Shown: positions 28,094 through 38,879 of the stretch, one piece after another
How the letters are laid out: every line of letters begins with the position of its first letter
How positions within the stretch are numbered: position 1 is the stretch's first letter
Source of the DNA: Bacteriovorax sp. BAL6_X
GTDB lineage: Bacteria > Bdellovibrionota > Bacteriovoracia > Bacteriovoracales > Bacteriovoracaceae
DNA: 64,000 nt
NCBI RefSeq assembly: GCF_000443995.1
Contig: NZ_AUMC01000010.1
Span: 62,001 to 126,000 of the forward strand
Direction: 5' to 3'
The notes under the pieces: model-generated
What the model saw: the letters and a program-made list of their open reading frames with translations, nothing else
What the model was told of the DNA's origin: nothing
The model's database searches: none
Position numbers and translations under genes: made by a program

Positions 28094-28978
28094 ATGAATA
28101 AAGATCAGATTTACCATTTAGAAAGTGAGTTTATTAGAGTTTCTGTTACGAAGCAGGGAGCTGGACTGTTATCAATATTTGATCTTGAATCATATGTTGA
28201 ATATCTATGGCAAGGCCATCCAACACTAAACCCTTGGAAGCCACAACTTATCTTTCCAATTGTAGGAAAGCTTAAAGATGATCAGTATTGGTTAGGGCGT
28301 AAGTATTATCACATGCAAAAGGATGGCTTCTTAAAAGACTTTCAATTTGAAGTGAAAAATCAACGTAAAGACAGAATCACTTTTGTTCATACGAATAACC
28401 AAGACACAGAGCTTATTTTTCCATTTCGCTATAGTATCGAAGTGACCTATATGGTTTATGGACCAAAGCTTACAGTCTCATTTGTAATAAAAAATTTAGA
28501 TAAGAAAGAAATGTTCTTTTCGCTAGGTTTTGCTCCGACTTTCAATGTTCCTCTAGGTCCAGAAGGTCATGAAGATTGCTTTATTGAATTCTCTACTGAA
28601 GAAGAGCGTGGAGCTTACTTCTTAGAAAATGACCTTGTTAACTTTCATGATGCGGACAATAAGAAAGTTGTTCAAGACTGTCGTGTTTTCTTCTCTCAAG
28701 AAAACTTTAGAGGAGGAGAGATGGTATTTAAGGATATTAAGTCAAAAAGCGTTGCTCTTAAGAATATTTTAAACGAGAAGTCAGTTAATATAGACTTGGG
28801 AAATATTCCTTATCTTTCAATATGGACTTATCCTGGTGCAAACTTTGTTAGGATTGCTCCAGCATTTGGAGTAACTGACGCGCTTGATTCAAACAATGAC
28901 TTCTATACAAAAGAAGGATTAATTGATTTAGAGCAAGAAAAGACTTTTAAACACGAGTTTGTCTTTCACATTCGTTAG
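28094..28978 (+). CDS. Aldose 1-epimerase family protein
   Basis: About 294 residues with the galactose-mutarotase beta-sandwich pattern: SVTKQGAGLLSIFDLES near the start, PQLIFPIVGKLKDDQYWLG, the KDGFLKDFQF block (equivalent to GHGFLRD, whose histidine is replaced by Asp here) and LGFAPTFNVPLG. Closest in layout to LacX/YeaD-like epimerases of uncertain substrate. The changed histidine region makes catalytic competence uncertain. ATG 28094 is chosen over an in-frame TTG three bases before it; AGAGGA lies seven bases upstream. Confidence 0.8.
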   Translation: MNKDQIYHLESEFIRVSVTKQGAGLLSIFDLESYVEYLWQGHPTLNPWKPQLIFPIVGKLKDDQYWLGRKYYHMQKDGFLKDFQFEVKNQRKDRITFVHTNNQDTELIFPFRYSIEVTYMVYGPKLTVSFVIKNLDKKEMFFSLGFAPTFNVPLGPEGHEDCFIEFSTEEERGAYFLENDLVNFHDADNKKVVQDCRVFFSQENFRGGEMVFKDIKSKSVALKNILNEKSVNIDLGNIPYLSIWTYPGANFVRIAPAFGVTDALDSNNDFYTKEGLIDLEQEKTFKHEFVFHIR

Positions 28979-28999
28979 GCATATCCGCTAGGATCAAAA

Positions 29000-29740
29000 A
29001 TGTATCGTAAAGAATTAGAAGAAATAAAAAACAGTATTCATACTAAGCTCGACACTATGGTGTGGGGAGATATGTCGATTGAAAGAAAGGCGGATAAGAG
29101 TATTGTAACAGAGTTTGATATCTTTGTTTCGGACCAAGTAAAAAAAGTTTTTCATGATTCTAATTATGACTTTAATTTTTTCTCAGAAGAAGATCAAGAA
29201 AGCTTTGAGTTCCCTGTAATCGTACTGGATCCAATTGATGGAACTCGTGAATTTGCGAAAGGTTATGGTGAGTGTGCAGTCTCATTGGCGATATTGTTTT
29301 CAGCTGATATTTACGACGATCGAAACTTTGGTTGGATTTATAATCCATTTACTGGTTTTGAAATTACTAGTGATATTAAGTATCCTCTTGGGAGTCGTCA
29401 TGCTCATGCTGAGGCCGTAAATATAATGATTTCACGCTCGGAGTGGGAGAAGGGTGCTAATAAGCTAGATTTTAAGCATAACTTCAGAATTACTCCGCTT
29501 GGTTCCATTGCATTTAAATTAGGGCTGCTTGCTGCAGGTGCAGCAGAATGTGTTGTCTCATTTCGTGATAAAAATATCTGGGATATCGCTGCTGGAGTAA
29601 TTATTTGCCATTCAAGAGGGATCCATTCGGAAGAAATTAAGGATCTTTCCAGCAAAAAACTAACAGGGCCATTTATTTTCTGTCGAGATGAATTGAAAGA
29701 AGCTGTTCATGAAGAAGTTAATCGCTTAAAGAAGTCTTAA
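29000..29740 (+). CDS. Inositol monophosphatase/CysQ family phosphatase
   Basis: 246 residues. The metal-binding motifs of the family are all present: FFSEED, VLDPIDGTREF and KNIWDIAAG. Activity would be Mg-dependent hydrolysis of inositol phosphate, fructose-1,6-bisphosphate, PAP or histidinol phosphate; the SEED-plus-DGTREF form resembles CysQ/SuhB but does not decide. It is 21 bases after the epimerase-like gene, likely one transcript, which hints at sugar-phosphate metabolism. Its end overlaps the convergent helicase gene by four bases. Confidence 0.85.
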   Translation: MYRKELEEIKNSIHTKLDTMVWGDMSIERKADKSIVTEFDIFVSDQVKKVFHDSNYDFNFFSEEDQESFEFPVIVLDPIDGTREFAKGYGECAVSLAILFSADIYDDRNFGWIYNPFTGFEITSDIKYPLGSRHAHAEAVNIMISRSEWEKGANKLDFKHNFRITPLGSIAFKLGLLAAGAAECVVSFRDKNIWDIAAGVIICHSRGIHSEEIKDLSSKKLTGPFIFCRDELKEAVHEEVNRLKKS

Positions 29741-32700
29741 TTAAATAACTCTTCAAAATCCTTCATTGTGAGTTTTCCACTGAATAATTCTTCATCATCT
29801 TCAGGAAGTAGTTCTTTGAAAAGTTCACGTTTTATTTCTTGAAGTTTTAATACCTTCTCTTCAACAGAGCCTTTAATAATAGGTCTAAATACGTTTAGAG
29901 TATTCTTTTGACCAATACGATATGCTCTATCGATAGCTTGTGATTCAACGGCAGGGTTCCACCAAGGATCCATAATAAAAACATAACTTGCTGCTGTTAA
30001 GTTAAGCCCAACACCACCGGCCTTGAGGGAGATTAGAAAGAGTTTTGTTTTTCCACTTTGGAACTCATCAACAGCTGCTTGACGCTTTTTTACGTTTAAA
30101 GAACCATCTATTCGAGAGTACTTCCAACACTGACTATCAAAAGCTGTTCCAATAATATCTAAGTATGTCGTAAATTGAGAGAAGACGATAACTTGGTGAC
30201 CTTCTTCAACAATTTGCTCTAAACTCTCAATAAGATAATCAACTTTCGTTGATGAAAGACTTCTAATATCTTTAGTCGTTTTATTACTATGGTTTTGCCA
30301 TAGGCAGCTCTGGCGAAGCTCAAGAAGTCCCTTAAGGATTTCACCATACTTCTTATTCTTAGGAGCATTTTGAATATTATCTTTAATTGATTGCAGTTTA
30401 TTTTTGTAAAATTCTTCTTCACTTTCATCAAAACTAAGAAGGACATTGTTTTCAATCTTAGGAGGTAGATCTGTAAGAACTTGGTTCTTTGTGCGTCTAA
30501 GAATGAAAGGTGCAGCCGTTTTTCTTGCGTAGACTCTTGATTTAGGTGTCGAGCTTGATCTTAAAAATCTTAAGTCTCCCCAGATACCAGGAATACTTAG
30601 GTCAATAATATTAAAGAACTCAGCAAGATCATTTTCAACAGGTGTACCAGTTAGACAGATTCTAAAGTCGGCATTGATCTTTCTTGCAGAAGATGCTCCA
30701 AGTGAGCGCATATTCTTTAAGTGCTGAACTTCATCAAGAACAAGAACATCATAATTAGTTTCTTCAAACTGAGCTTCAAGTTCTCTTTTAAGAATTCCAT
30801 ACGAAGTTAGGATGACTTTTGCTTTACTGTCTTCAGGAAGTTCTCTATCTGCTCCATGGAAGATGTGAACATCAATATCCGAGAACTTTTTAAATTCATT
30901 TTCCCAGTTAAGAAGTAGGGAAACAGGACAAACAATTAGAACTCTATCAATTTTGTCGTAAATACTTTCAATAAAAGCGATGGTTTGAATGGTCTTACCA
31001 AGACCCATATCATCGGCCAGACAAGCACCAAGCTTATTTTCGTGAAGAAATTTAAGCCAATTATAACCAGTCTTTTGATATGCTCTAAGAGTTGAACCTA
31101 GATGTTCTGAAATTGGGTAGTCTGGGATACCCTCAAGATTTTGAAGTCTTTCACAAAGTGCTATTTCTTCATCCGTTAAGGCACCTTCAAGGCCAATCTT
31201 TTTAAGTTCAAATAATTCAAAGATTCTGGCACGTGAAAAAGGTAGGATGAACTTCTTAAATTTCCCGTCCTGAATCTCTTCTTTTGCTTCAAATTTTGTA
31301 TATTTTTGAACAAATTTTAAAAGATCCTTTTGTTCATTATTTAGTAAGATGACACCATCTTTTGTAATAGCTATGCTATTATCCAGATCAACATTCTTAA
31401 GTACTTCTTGGTCGACGTCATTTATCTCTAGTTCAAGGTCAAACCAACCAGAGCGTCCAATTTGTTTTCTTTCAAAGCGAATGCGAGAGTTCCAGTTTTT
31501 AATTTCATTATTATTATAAAAAATCTCTACACCATATGGCTTTGTTACTGTAAATAATTTCGATAGGCCTTGTGTAATTTGTGACATAGAGACTTGGAAA
31601 ATAACTTCATTTGAATCTCTGTATAGATACGAGTAGCGGAAGAAGTGGTCTCCAAATTCTGTTACCATTACTTTAAATAGTAGACGTTGTAGTTTGTTGT
31701 CGTATTTGTATAGCTTATGATTTTCGTGATCGAAGCTAAGTGTGTAGTCTTTACTAACTACTTCTGAAATAAGTCTGATCCAAGCAGATTTTTTCGATTT
31801 ACCCGAAAGAGACTTCTTGTAGCTATCAACACCAGTTTCAAAGTAATGCTGAACTTCTCTTAGAAAATGATATGCTTCAATCTTTTTTCGAAATAAATCA
31901 AGGTAGCCACCTTCAAACGTAAGTGAGGCCATAAATTGTGGAGGCCTCGTTCTCTTTTCTTCTTTATTGAAGAATTCGACCGAGAAATTGTTATAACCTT
32001 TTCTTTGAGAGTTATTGATATAAATTCTTAAGTCAGGTGACTCAATATTTGTAATATCAAATTGTTTGCTCTCAACTTCAAAAGAGATATACCTCTCAAG
32101 TCTTTCTGAGTAGGCAAGATTTAAGGCGTCGTCGATCTTATATGTAGACAAGTTTGATCTAAGAGTTGAGAAGAACTCTTTTAATTCACTTGGAAGTGAA
32201 AAGAGCTCTCCAGTATCCCAGTTAAAAAGATATAAACTTTCAAAGATACTAATATCACGGTGAGTTTTACCTTCTTCATCTAGTAAAGCAAATCGAATAC
32301 TTGATTTTAAGTCATCTTGAAAATCAACTCTTTGTTCTTTATTAGGAGTGATATTAAAGACTAACTTTCCCGAGAGGTTTTCAGGAATAGGAAACTCAAT
32401 CGTTTTCTTATTTGTTAGTGAGTAATTTAATGTTGAATAAGTCGGCCCATGTGGCGCATTTTCTAACTCGTGTGGACCACTAATAATTGTCCCATATTCA
32501 AGTGGGTAAACACCGTATCCACCAATCGGAGGGAGGTGAGTACTCGTATCAGACTGGTCATTATTTGTAGCAATATAGTACATAAAAAGAGCCGCTGTAT
32601 GATGACAGTGCTTTTCTTGTGTCCACTCTAGACAATCACAGGACGTTGATAGTGGCGATTCATCTGTTCCCTCAAGCCTTTTCTTATAGACTACCTTGGA

Positions 32701-32871
32701 CTCATAAGGACGATCTTCTTTAATGATTCCCGTTGTAATGAGGTAACCATCAAGACTTCCTTTCTTAAATGAAAGTGAGACCTTCCCAAGGCTGAGAACT
32801 TTTCTGGCCTTAGAAATTGCCAGAGTTGAAAAATATTTTTTTGCTAGATCGAGTCCAGGTTCTTGTGTCAT
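29737..32871 (-). CDS. SWIM zinc-finger SNF2/Rad54-family helicase
   Basis: 1044 residues. A SWIM finger (CDCLEWTQEKHCHH, about 78-92) is followed by a long spacer and a SNF2 motor: motif I DDMGLGKTIQT, Ia VLIVCPVSLLLNWENEF, motif II LVLDEVQHLKN (DEVQ instead of DEAH), motif III CLTGTPVEN, motif V LKAGGVGLNLT and motif VI QAIDRAYRIGQ. Family members translocate on duplex DNA and remodel DNA-protein complexes such as stalled RNA polymerase (RapA/HepA relatives). It stands alone; start supported only by a weak ribosome site. Confidence 0.92.
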   Translation of the reverse strand: MTQEPGLDLAKKYFSTLAISKARKVLSLGKVSLSFKKGSLDGYLITTGIIKEDRPYESKVVYKKRLEGTDESPLSTSCDCLEWTQEKHCHHTAALFMYYIATNNDQSDTSTHLPPIGGYGVYPLEYGTIISGPHELENAPHGPTYSTLNYSLTNKKTIEFPIPENLSGKLVFNITPNKEQRVDFQDDLKSSIRFALLDEEGKTHRDISIFESLYLFNWDTGELFSLPSELKEFFSTLRSNLSTYKIDDALNLAYSERLERYISFEVESKQFDITNIESPDLRIYINNSQRKGYNNFSVEFFNKEEKRTRPPQFMASLTFEGGYLDLFRKKIEAYHFLREVQHYFETGVDSYKKSLSGKSKKSAWIRLISEVVSKDYTLSFDHENHKLYKYDNKLQRLLFKVMVTEFGDHFFRYSYLYRDSNEVIFQVSMSQITQGLSKLFTVTKPYGVEIFYNNNEIKNWNSRIRFERKQIGRSGWFDLELEINDVDQEVLKNVDLDNSIAITKDGVILLNNEQKDLLKFVQKYTKFEAKEEIQDGKFKKFILPFSRARIFELFELKKIGLEGALTDEEIALCERLQNLEGIPDYPISEHLGSTLRAYQKTGYNWLKFLHENKLGACLADDMGLGKTIQTIAFIESIYDKIDRVLIVCPVSLLLNWENEFKKFSDIDVHIFHGADRELPEDSKAKVILTSYGILKRELEAQFEETNYDVLVLDEVQHLKNMRSLGASSARKINADFRICLTGTPVENDLAEFFNIIDLSIPGIWGDLRFLRSSSTPKSRVYARKTAAPFILRRTKNQVLTDLPPKIENNVLLSFDESEEEFYKNKLQSIKDNIQNAPKNKKYGEILKGLLELRQSCLWQNHSNKTTKDIRSLSSTKVDYLIESLEQIVEEGHQVIVFSQFTTYLDIIGTAFDSQCWKYSRIDGSLNVKKRQAAVDEFQSGKTKLFLISLKAGGVGLNLTAASYVFIMDPWWNPAVESQAIDRAYRIGQKNTLNVFRPIIKGSVEEKVLKLQEIKRELFKELLPEDDEELFSGKLTMKDFEELFN

Positions 32872-32947
32872 ATATTACTTTTATGTCTAAAAGCCTTATT
32901 ATAACGCAAAAATAAAGAATGTAATAGTCTTAGTTCTGTTAAGAGAA

Positions 32948-32967
32948 AGGCCCCTGAATAGGGGCCT
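32948..32967 (-). terminator. Terminator of rpoD
   Basis: AGGCCCC (32948-32954) and GGGGCCT (32961-32967) around a 6-base loop, with TTTCTCTT following on the minus strand. Confidence 0.75.
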
Positions 32968-32974
32968 AATTTAC

Positions 32975-34726
32975 TTAGTTATTTTCGATATACGATTTAA
33001 GTAGTTTCGCTCGAGAAGGATGTCTTAGCTTACGAAGAGCTTTAGCTTCGATCTGTCTAATACGTTCACGAGTTACGAAGAAGTCCTGTCCAACCTCTTC
33101 TAGAGTGTGGTCAGATTTTTCACCGATACCAAATCTCATTCTTAGAACCTTTTCTTCTCTTGGTGTAAGAGTTGAAAGTACTGAACGAGTTTGCTCAGAT
33201 AATGTAATACTCATTACAGCATCTGCAGGTGAAATAATCTTCTTATCTTCAATGAAGTCTCCTAGAGATGAATCTTCTTCTTCACCGATTGGTGTTTCTA
33301 GAGAGATTGGCTCCTTAGAGATCTTTTGAACTTTTTTAACCTTATCTACTGGCATTTCCATCTTCTCAGCAATTTCTTCTGGAGTTGGCTCACGCCCAAG
33401 TTCTTGAATAAGTTGTCTTTGAGTTCTAACCATCTTGTTAATTGTTTCAATCATGTGAACTGGGATACGGATTGTTCTTGCTTGGTCAGCAATGGCACGA
33501 GTAATGGCCTGACGAATCCACCAAGTTGCATAAGTTGAGAACTTATAACCACGACGGTACTCAAATTTATCAACCGCTTTCATTAAACCGATATTACCTT
33601 CCTGGATAAGATCAAGGAATTGTAGACCACGGTTTGTGTATTTCTTAGCGATTGAAACAACAAGTCTTAAGTTTGCTTCAACTAGCTGAGCTTTCGCGCG
33701 GTCAGCTCTTTCTTCACCATTCGTGATAATCTTATAAACTGTTTCGATATCATCAAAGCTCATTCCAGCTTCTTGAGATAGTCTTCTAAGTTTTCTAAGA
33801 ATATCCTCTTGGTTACGAACTAGTTGCTCTACCTTTGCATCTGTAGTGTAAAGCTCTTTTGCAAAAGCACGCTTAAATGCATCGTCTTCCATAATCTTCT
33901 CATGAAGATCACGGTAAGCTTCAATTGTTTCTACTTCTAAGAACTTAAAGATACGATCTTGTTGCTCGTAAAGGTCTTTAAATTGAAGGTAGTATTTCTT
34001 AACTGGCTCAACGAAGCTATTAATGATCTTTCTATTAAAAGTTAGATCTGCAAGTTCAGTTGCAATAGCATCCATTTTTGTTTTTTCAGTCTTTGAGAAC
34101 TTATCAAGAGTTCCATCATCTTCGTTAAGTGCAGAGTCATAAATTTCTTTTAGCTCATCACAAACTTTAATGATTGTCTTCTTAACTTTATCAACATCTT
34201 TTTGAGTCGATTCATCGTCTAGACCACGTACAAGCTCTCTTACGAACTCCGTAGGGTTTTCTAGTTCATTGATTCTATCTTTTAACGTGATAATTTCTGC
34301 AATTGCGTGAGAAGACTTTAGCGAAGAAAGAATGATTTCTCTTTCTCCTTCTTCAATTTCTTTCGCAATTACAACTTCGCCTTCTCTTGTTAGAAGGGCA
34401 ACAGAGCCCATTCTCTTTAGATATAATTTTACAGGATCAGTTGAGGCACTTCTAAGTTCAGCTCTCTCTTCTTTCGAAAGCGTTTCTTCAATAATTTCAG
34501 TACCGTCAAGTTTGATTCCTTCATCTTCCTCTTCAACTTCGGCTTCAGTAACTTCAATTTCTGATTCACTAATAGCTAGCATAATGAGGTCAAGTTCTTC
34601 AGGAGCAATTAAACTTGCTGGAATAGCATCGTTAATTTCTTCTGGAGTTAGGGAGTCTTGATCCTTACCGCGTGCGATAAGTTTTTCGAAACCCTTCGAT
34701 TTTAAAAATTGTGCAGCACTTGACAT
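32975..34726 (-). CDS. rpoD: Primary sigma factor, sigma-70 family
   Basis: 583 residues. Region 2 is intact ([20 protein letters not shown] and [20 protein letters not shown], the -10 recognition and melting part), region 3 follows, and region 4 carries [20 protein letters not shown] for -35 binding. The N-terminal domain contains an acidic block ([11 protein letters not shown], about 60). The start has GGAGAAA. It is 19 bases behind dnaG. All sigma-70-type promoters proposed here assume this factor. Confidence 0.98.
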   Translation of the reverse strand: MSSAAQFLKSKGFEKLIARGKDQDSLTPEEINDAIPASLIAPEELDLIMLAISESEIEVTEAEVEEEDEGIKLDGTEIIEETLSKEERAELRSASTDPVKLYLKRMGSVALLTREGEVVIAKEIEEGEREIILSSLKSSHAIAEIITLKDRINELENPTEFVRELVRGLDDESTQKDVDKVKKTIIKVCDELKEIYDSALNEDDGTLDKFSKTEKTKMDAIATELADLTFNRKIINSFVEPVKKYYLQFKDLYEQQDRIFKFLEVETIEAYRDLHEKIMEDDAFKRAFAKELYTTDAKVEQLVRNQEDILRKLRRLSQEAGMSFDDIETVYKIITNGEERADRAKAQLVEANLRLVVSIAKKYTNRGLQFLDLIQEGNIGLMKAVDKFEYRRGYKFSTYATWWIRQAITRAIADQARTIRIPVHMIETINKMVRTQRQLIQELGREPTPEEIAEKMEMPVDKVKKVQKISKEPISLETPIGEEEDSSLGDFIEDKKIISPADAVMSITLSEQTRSVLSTLTPREEKVLRMRFGIGEKSDHTLEEVGQDFFVTRERIRQIEAKALRKLRHPSRAKLLKSYIENN

Positions 34727-34745
34727 GTTTGGTTTCTCCAGTCTT

Positions 34746-36638
34746 TTACTTTTTTAAAGCATGAAGCTTTTTACGGATTTCAATAATCTTCGCGTTCAAC
34801 TCAGTAAGCTCTGTTTGAGTGGTAACATTTCCTCTCTCTGTTACTAAGCGATCGCTTTCTTCTTCTAGACTAACTCTTTCAAGTTTTACTTTGAGGTCTT
34901 TAATAATTTTAACCGCTCTCTCTTTTTCTAGTTTGATTCCTTTGTATTTATTTCTAATGCCATCATCAATAATTTCATGTAGGCCGTACTTGGAAGAACT
35001 CGAAAGCGCAAAATTTCTAAATTCCCTCTCATCTATTTCAAAGATTAAATTTTTTAGATTTAAAACATACTCTTTTACCCTATCTGAGTGCATAAAATCA
35101 AGCAGATCGGTCATTTCATCATACTCAAGACAATCCGGATGTTCAACGATTGCAAGCAGTAAAGTCTTCTCTGTGCGTGAGATTGGAGCCTCTACTTCAT
35201 CCATTATTGGCATCTCATTTGCATCAATTTCATGAAAGCTTGCCATGTAGTCTTCGTCATACTCAGGAGGAAGCATTTCTGCGTGTGGTGTCTCTTCGAC
35301 AACGGCAGGCTTAAAGCTTTGAGATTTCTCATCTTTTAAGAAATTTTCATAATTTTCGATGATGCTATCTTTGCTCGACTCAAGGTTTAGCTGCTTTGCC
35401 CAACCAACGAGTCTTTCAATTGCATTTAGATCCTTACCTAGAGGTGAGACAAGATCAAAAGCCTGTCTTAGCAGTGCCAGCTTTTCATCGAGGATCTCAA
35501 TCTTGCGATCAGGTAGTAATTTAGAAAATTCATAATCAATGAACGGAAGTGCATTATCGATTCTATCTTGATAAGCAATGATACCTTCTTTTTCTAGGAA
35601 ATCGTCTGGATCTTTATGAGGATTAAGGTCGACAAACTTAGGTATGATACCAGATTCTAGGAATTGGCGATTTGCCCTTTGAGAAGCCTTAAAGCCGGCC
35701 TCATCATTATCGAGGGAGAGATAAATATTCTTTGTCATGGACTTAAGTGTTCGAAGAGAGTTGTCGCCAAGTGCAGTCCCCATGATAGCGACACTATTTT
35801 CAAAACCCTTCTTGTAGTTTGCAATTTGGTCCATATTTCCTTCAACTATAATCACGCTATCGCGCTTTCTAATGAATGATTTTGCAAGATGGAGGCCATA
35901 GAGTAGGTTTCTTTTATTAAAGATGAACGACTCTATAGAATTCATGTACTTAGCGTGTTGATATTCATGAATTCGTCGGCTAGTGAAGCCGATTACTTTA
36001 CCGTAGTGGTCCCAAATCGGAAACATTATACGCTCACGGAAAGTATCATAATGGGACTTATTATCGGCGTTATACTTAACGATTCCTATTTTTAAGGCCG
36101 TTTGAAGAATTTCTCCACGGTCTTTAGCTGGAAGGGAACAGATATAGTCATAAATACTATTTTTCTTTGGTGCAAATCCAAGCTGGTAGAGGTCGGCAAT
36201 TTCATTGCTCAAATGACGATTCTTTAAAAAGTCTAGGTATTGCTCTGGCTTTAGATTACGTCCCGATTGGAAGTAAATAGTTGAAGCGACCTTAAGAATC
36301 TTTTCAGCATAAATGAACTCTTTCGATTTCTCTTTTGTATTCGTATATGAGTCGAAATCAATGCCAAATTTATCACAGATATCCTTCATGGCCTCGATGA
36401 ACTCCATACTTTGGAGATTCATTACGAAGTCAAAGTGACTGTGACCAGCACCACAAGAAAAACACTTATAGATTTTCTTGTCATTAACAACAGACATGGA
36501 AGGGTTTGTGTCATCATGGAAAGGGCAGACACCGTAAAGGTTATTACCTTTGCGAACTAAGTGCACGCCATAGCGCTCGATTAAATCAGAAATCGGGATT
36601 TCATTGACGATCTTTTCGCGCAGTCTTTGTAATGACAT
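34746..36638 (-). CDS. dnaG: DNA primase
   Basis: 630 residues; makes RNA primers at the fork. N-terminal CHC2 zinc ribbon (C38, H41, C59, C62), RNA-polymerase core, then the TOPRIM domain with [11 protein letters not shown] (catalytic Glu) and [10 protein letters not shown] (DxD-type metal site), and a C-terminal helicase-binding region. Position between trmB and rpoD makes a variant of the macromolecular-synthesis operon in which rpsU is missing. The ribosome site is weak, as is common for dnaG. Confidence 0.97.
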   Translation of the reverse strand: MSLQRLREKIVNEIPISDLIERYGVHLVRKGNNLYGVCPFHDDTNPSMSVVNDKKIYKCFSCGAGHSHFDFVMNLQSMEFIEAMKDICDKFGIDFDSYTNTKEKSKEFIYAEKILKVASTIYFQSGRNLKPEQYLDFLKNRHLSNEIADLYQLGFAPKKNSIYDYICSLPAKDRGEILQTALKIGIVKYNADNKSHYDTFRERIMFPIWDHYGKVIGFTSRRIHEYQHAKYMNSIESFIFNKRNLLYGLHLAKSFIRKRDSVIIVEGNMDQIANYKKGFENSVAIMGTALGDNSLRTLKSMTKNIYLSLDNDEAGFKASQRANRQFLESGIIPKFVDLNPHKDPDDFLEKEGIIAYQDRIDNALPFIDYEFSKLLPDRKIEILDEKLALLRQAFDLVSPLGKDLNAIERLVGWAKQLNLESSKDSIIENYENFLKDEKSQSFKPAVVEETPHAEMLPPEYDEDYMASFHEIDANEMPIMDEVEAPISRTEKTLLLAIVEHPDCLEYDEMTDLLDFMHSDRVKEYVLNLKNLIFEIDEREFRNFALSSSSKYGLHEIIDDGIRNKYKGIKLEKERAVKIIKDLKVKLERVSLEEESDRLVTERGNVTTQTELTELNAKIIEIRKKLHALKK

Positions 36639-36659
36639 GTGTGTGACTAACCTAGCTTT

Positions 36660-37412
36660 TTATTTTGCTTTTTTGGATTTTAGAACAAAAGCTTTAATAT
36701 TTACACCTTGCTCGATAAATATTTTCTCAAACTTTGTTTTAAATTGGCAAAGTAAGTGATCCGGAGCATCGTTCCATAGATCTTTTGTCTCAAGTTCAAG
36801 CTCAAAGAGGTCTTGCTTCTCGATAACTTCTTTCATCCACTCTGCATAACCATCGTGATCCGTCTTAACATAGAAGTATCCACCTGGTTTGATAACTTTA
36901 TATGCCCTTTCTAGGAAAGGGAGTTGAAAAAGTCTCTTCTTATGATGACGGGCCTTTGGCCAAGGATCAGGGAAGAAGTAGAATACTTTATCTAGCTCAT
37001 TTTCAGCAAAAAGGTGCTCAATTCTTTCACCTTTGGCCCTTAAATATTTAAAATTGCGATAAGGAAGTGACTTTAGCTTCTTAGCTAAGGCGTAACTTCT
37101 CTTGAAGCGATAATCCAGTCCTACAAAATTCTGATCACGATAAGCATCACAATATTGTAGCATAAAGTGGCCATAACCAGTTCCGATCTCAAGACACAGC
37201 TCACCATCTTGCGAAAACACCTCTTTGTTCCATTTTCCACTGTGAACTTCAGCTTCTTCGTCCCTTAGAACAAATTCATTAAATTCTTCTAATTTGTCGT
37301 GGTATGGGTTGCGGTGCTTGTACTGAAAGTCCTTAGCAAATGACTTGTCTTGGTCTTGGTCGTACGCAAATGGATCGTTTGTCGCTTCTTGAGCGTCTGA
37401 TTTTACTGGCAA
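36660..37412 (-). CDS. trmB: tRNA (guanine-N7-)-methyltransferase
   Basis: 250 residues, methylates G46 of tRNA. SAM-binding motif LEIGTGYGHFMLQ, then the signature FFPDPWPKARHHKKRL and VKTDHDGYAEWM. About 40 extra residues at the N-terminus compared with E. coli TrmB. TTG start with AGGAG seven bases before it. First gene of the trmB-dnaG-rpoD transcript; the link between tRNA modification, priming and sigma factor is unusual compared with rpsU-dnaG-rpoD. Confidence 0.94.
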   Translation of the reverse strand: MPVKSDAQEATNDPFAYDQDQDKSFAKDFQYKHRNPYHDKLEEFNEFVLRDEEAEVHSGKWNKEVFSQDGELCLEIGTGYGHFMLQYCDAYRDQNFVGLDYRFKRSYALAKKLKSLPYRNFKYLRAKGERIEHLFAENELDKVFYFFPDPWPKARHHKKRLFQLPFLERAYKVIKPGGYFYVKTDHDGYAEWMKEVIEKQDLFELELETKDLWNDAPDHLLCQFKTKFEKIFIEQGVNIKAFVLKSKKAK

Positions 37413-37567
37413 CTTTTACTCCTAAATGATTATTGCACCTAGTTATCAAATTGAAGGCACTCAGGCAAGGCTTTAAAACCTTTATACATGCTATTGTCTG
37501 AATCTTTGTAAATAAATATTAGGTAAAATTAACTATTAATTTACTCAAAAGCTTTAGAAACTGTAGT

Positions 37568-38371
37568 ATGAAGTTTATTTTTTATCTATTTCTTATATTT
37601 ATTTTTTCGCATGCGACTCCTGCTTTCGATGCTATGAGGAGAGGACCAGCTTCAGCTGCTCCCGCTACCGTCTATAAAGATCACGAAGTAAAGATTCTCC
37701 AGGGACATTATCGCCACCAATACTTTCGCTATTTCTTAGAAGAGATTCTAGCTCTTTCACGTAATGATTTTGGAGATTTTAAAGTTACGGCACTTGATTG
37801 TGGCAATGAAAAAGAGTGTGTTGATTCAGGTGCTTATAAGAATGGAGATATAATTTACTCACCATCTGAAAACTGGGACTTATCAGATTTTAAAAAGATA
37901 GAAGCTCCTATTTTGTCAGGATTAATGGGACTTCGCTTACCTGTGTATGAATATAAGGATCGTTTAAAATTTGAAGCGATAAAATCTCCGGAGGAATATA
38001 AGAAAAAACGAGTTTCTTTTAATAAGAATTGGCGTGATTATAAAATTCTAGAAAAGTATAAATTCAAATTAATTGCAGTCGATACGTTTGATGAAATCTA
38101 TGGTGCCTTATCTGATAGTCGAGCAGATTATACACTTAGAGGAGTGTCTGAAGCCTTTATCGAAATTATCAACCAAAAGGAAAACCTACTAATTGATACG
38201 AAGAACTTTATCTATTATCGCTATCCAGTTTATCTCTATGTACGAAAAACAAATAAACGGCTTTATCGCGCACTCGTGTCAGGAATGAAGAAGATGGAAG
38301 GCCAGTCGTTTAATAATTTTACAAAGAGTTTTGTAGGACAGAGTCTTGTTTTGAATGAAGCTGAGGGTTGA
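37568..38371 (+). CDS. Secreted solute-binding-protein-like protein
   Basis: 267 residues with a signal peptide (about 1-19). The body has the alternating two-lobe look of family 3 periplasmic binding proteins: RHQYFRYFLEEILALSRN near the start, a two-cysteine insertion (C79/C84 approx.), IYGALSDSRADYTLRG (the usual second-lobe helix) and YYRYPVYLYVRKTNKRLYRAL near the end. No permease or ATPase is nearby, so it may be a sensor, a chemotaxis co-receptor or an orphan binding protein. Family assignment by eye only. Confidence 0.65.
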   Translation: MKFIFYLFLIFIFSHATPAFDAMRRGPASAAPATVYKDHEVKILQGHYRHQYFRYFLEEILALSRNDFGDFKVTALDCGNEKECVDSGAYKNGDIIYSPSENWDLSDFKKIEAPILSGLMGLRLPVYEYKDRLKFEAIKSPEEYKKKRVSFNKNWRDYKILEKYKFKLIAVDTFDEIYGALSDSRADYTLRGVSEAFIEIINQKENLLIDTKNFIYYRYPVYLYVRKTNKRLYRALVSGMKKMEGQSFNNFTKSFVGQSLVLNEAEG

Positions 38372-38463
38372 AAGATCTACAATGTGAACACTGAAGTCGT
38401 CCAAGTTTTAAAGCAGTGTGAGCTTAGGGGTCTTATTGAAGCTGTTGCCAGCTTTAATCGCAA

Positions 38464-38658
38464 CTAGCCCTTTAGCATTTGTTCAATAATTCGTGCTGCT
38501 TTTTTAGCTTCTTGAGGGTTCTCAAGGCGCTTTTGAATGAGTTCTTGTAGTTGTTCTACCTCTTTTTTTTGCTGATTTCGCGTTTGAGAGGTAGTAGGTG
38601 CTGCGTTTTCACGTGAGTCAGCACCCTTATATAAGTGTGTATACTTTTTTACACCCAT
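38464..38658 (-). CDS. Small unknown helical protein
   Basis: 64 residues, cytoplasmic; a basic N-terminus (MGVKKYTHLYKG), a Gln/Thr-rich linker, then a charged helix (KKEVEQLQELIQKRLEN). Ribosome site AGGAAC six bases before the ATG. It starts eight bases after the preceding small gene and is clearly co-transcribed with it. No family recognised. Confidence 0.7.
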   Translation of the reverse strand: MGVKKYTHLYKGADSRENAAPTTSQTRNQQKKEVEQLQELIQKRLENPQEAKKAARIIEQMLKG

Positions 38659-38666
38659 GGAAGTTC

Positions 38667-38879
38667 CTAAGCAGCCGCTTCTGCTGCGCCTTTTTTCATT
38701 GTAGAAACTCTTTTCATATGTTCTTCAATGACTTCGTATAATTCTAATTTTGTTGAATATGGATCCATGCCTTCTGGCATTGTTGAATAAATTACTTCGT
38801 TGTTGATTTCTGCAAAGATAAACCAGTTGTTACCTAGTTTTTGAAAAAGAACTTCTGTACCTTTGTGTTGAATTGTCAT
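38667..38879 (-). CDS. Small unknown protein
   Basis: 70 residues: a compact beta-like N-terminal half (KGTEVLFQKLGNNWFIFAEI), then a helix (LELYEVIEEHMKRVSTM) and an alanine-rich tail. Very strong ribosome site (CAGGAGGAAG) implies high translation. With the next gene it forms a two-gene operon of small soluble proteins. Function unknown. Confidence 0.75.
   Translation of the reverse strand: MTIQHKGTEVLFQKLGNNWFIFAEINNEVIYSTMPEGMDPYSTKLELYEVIEEHMKRVSTMKKGAAEAAA

Noticed and set aside
38384-38467. A 27-codon frame from GTG between the solute-binding-like gene and the small-protein operon
   Set aside because: No ribosome site, overlaps the convergent gene end, and the region also forms a small AAGCTG/CAGCTT hairpin that explains it better.
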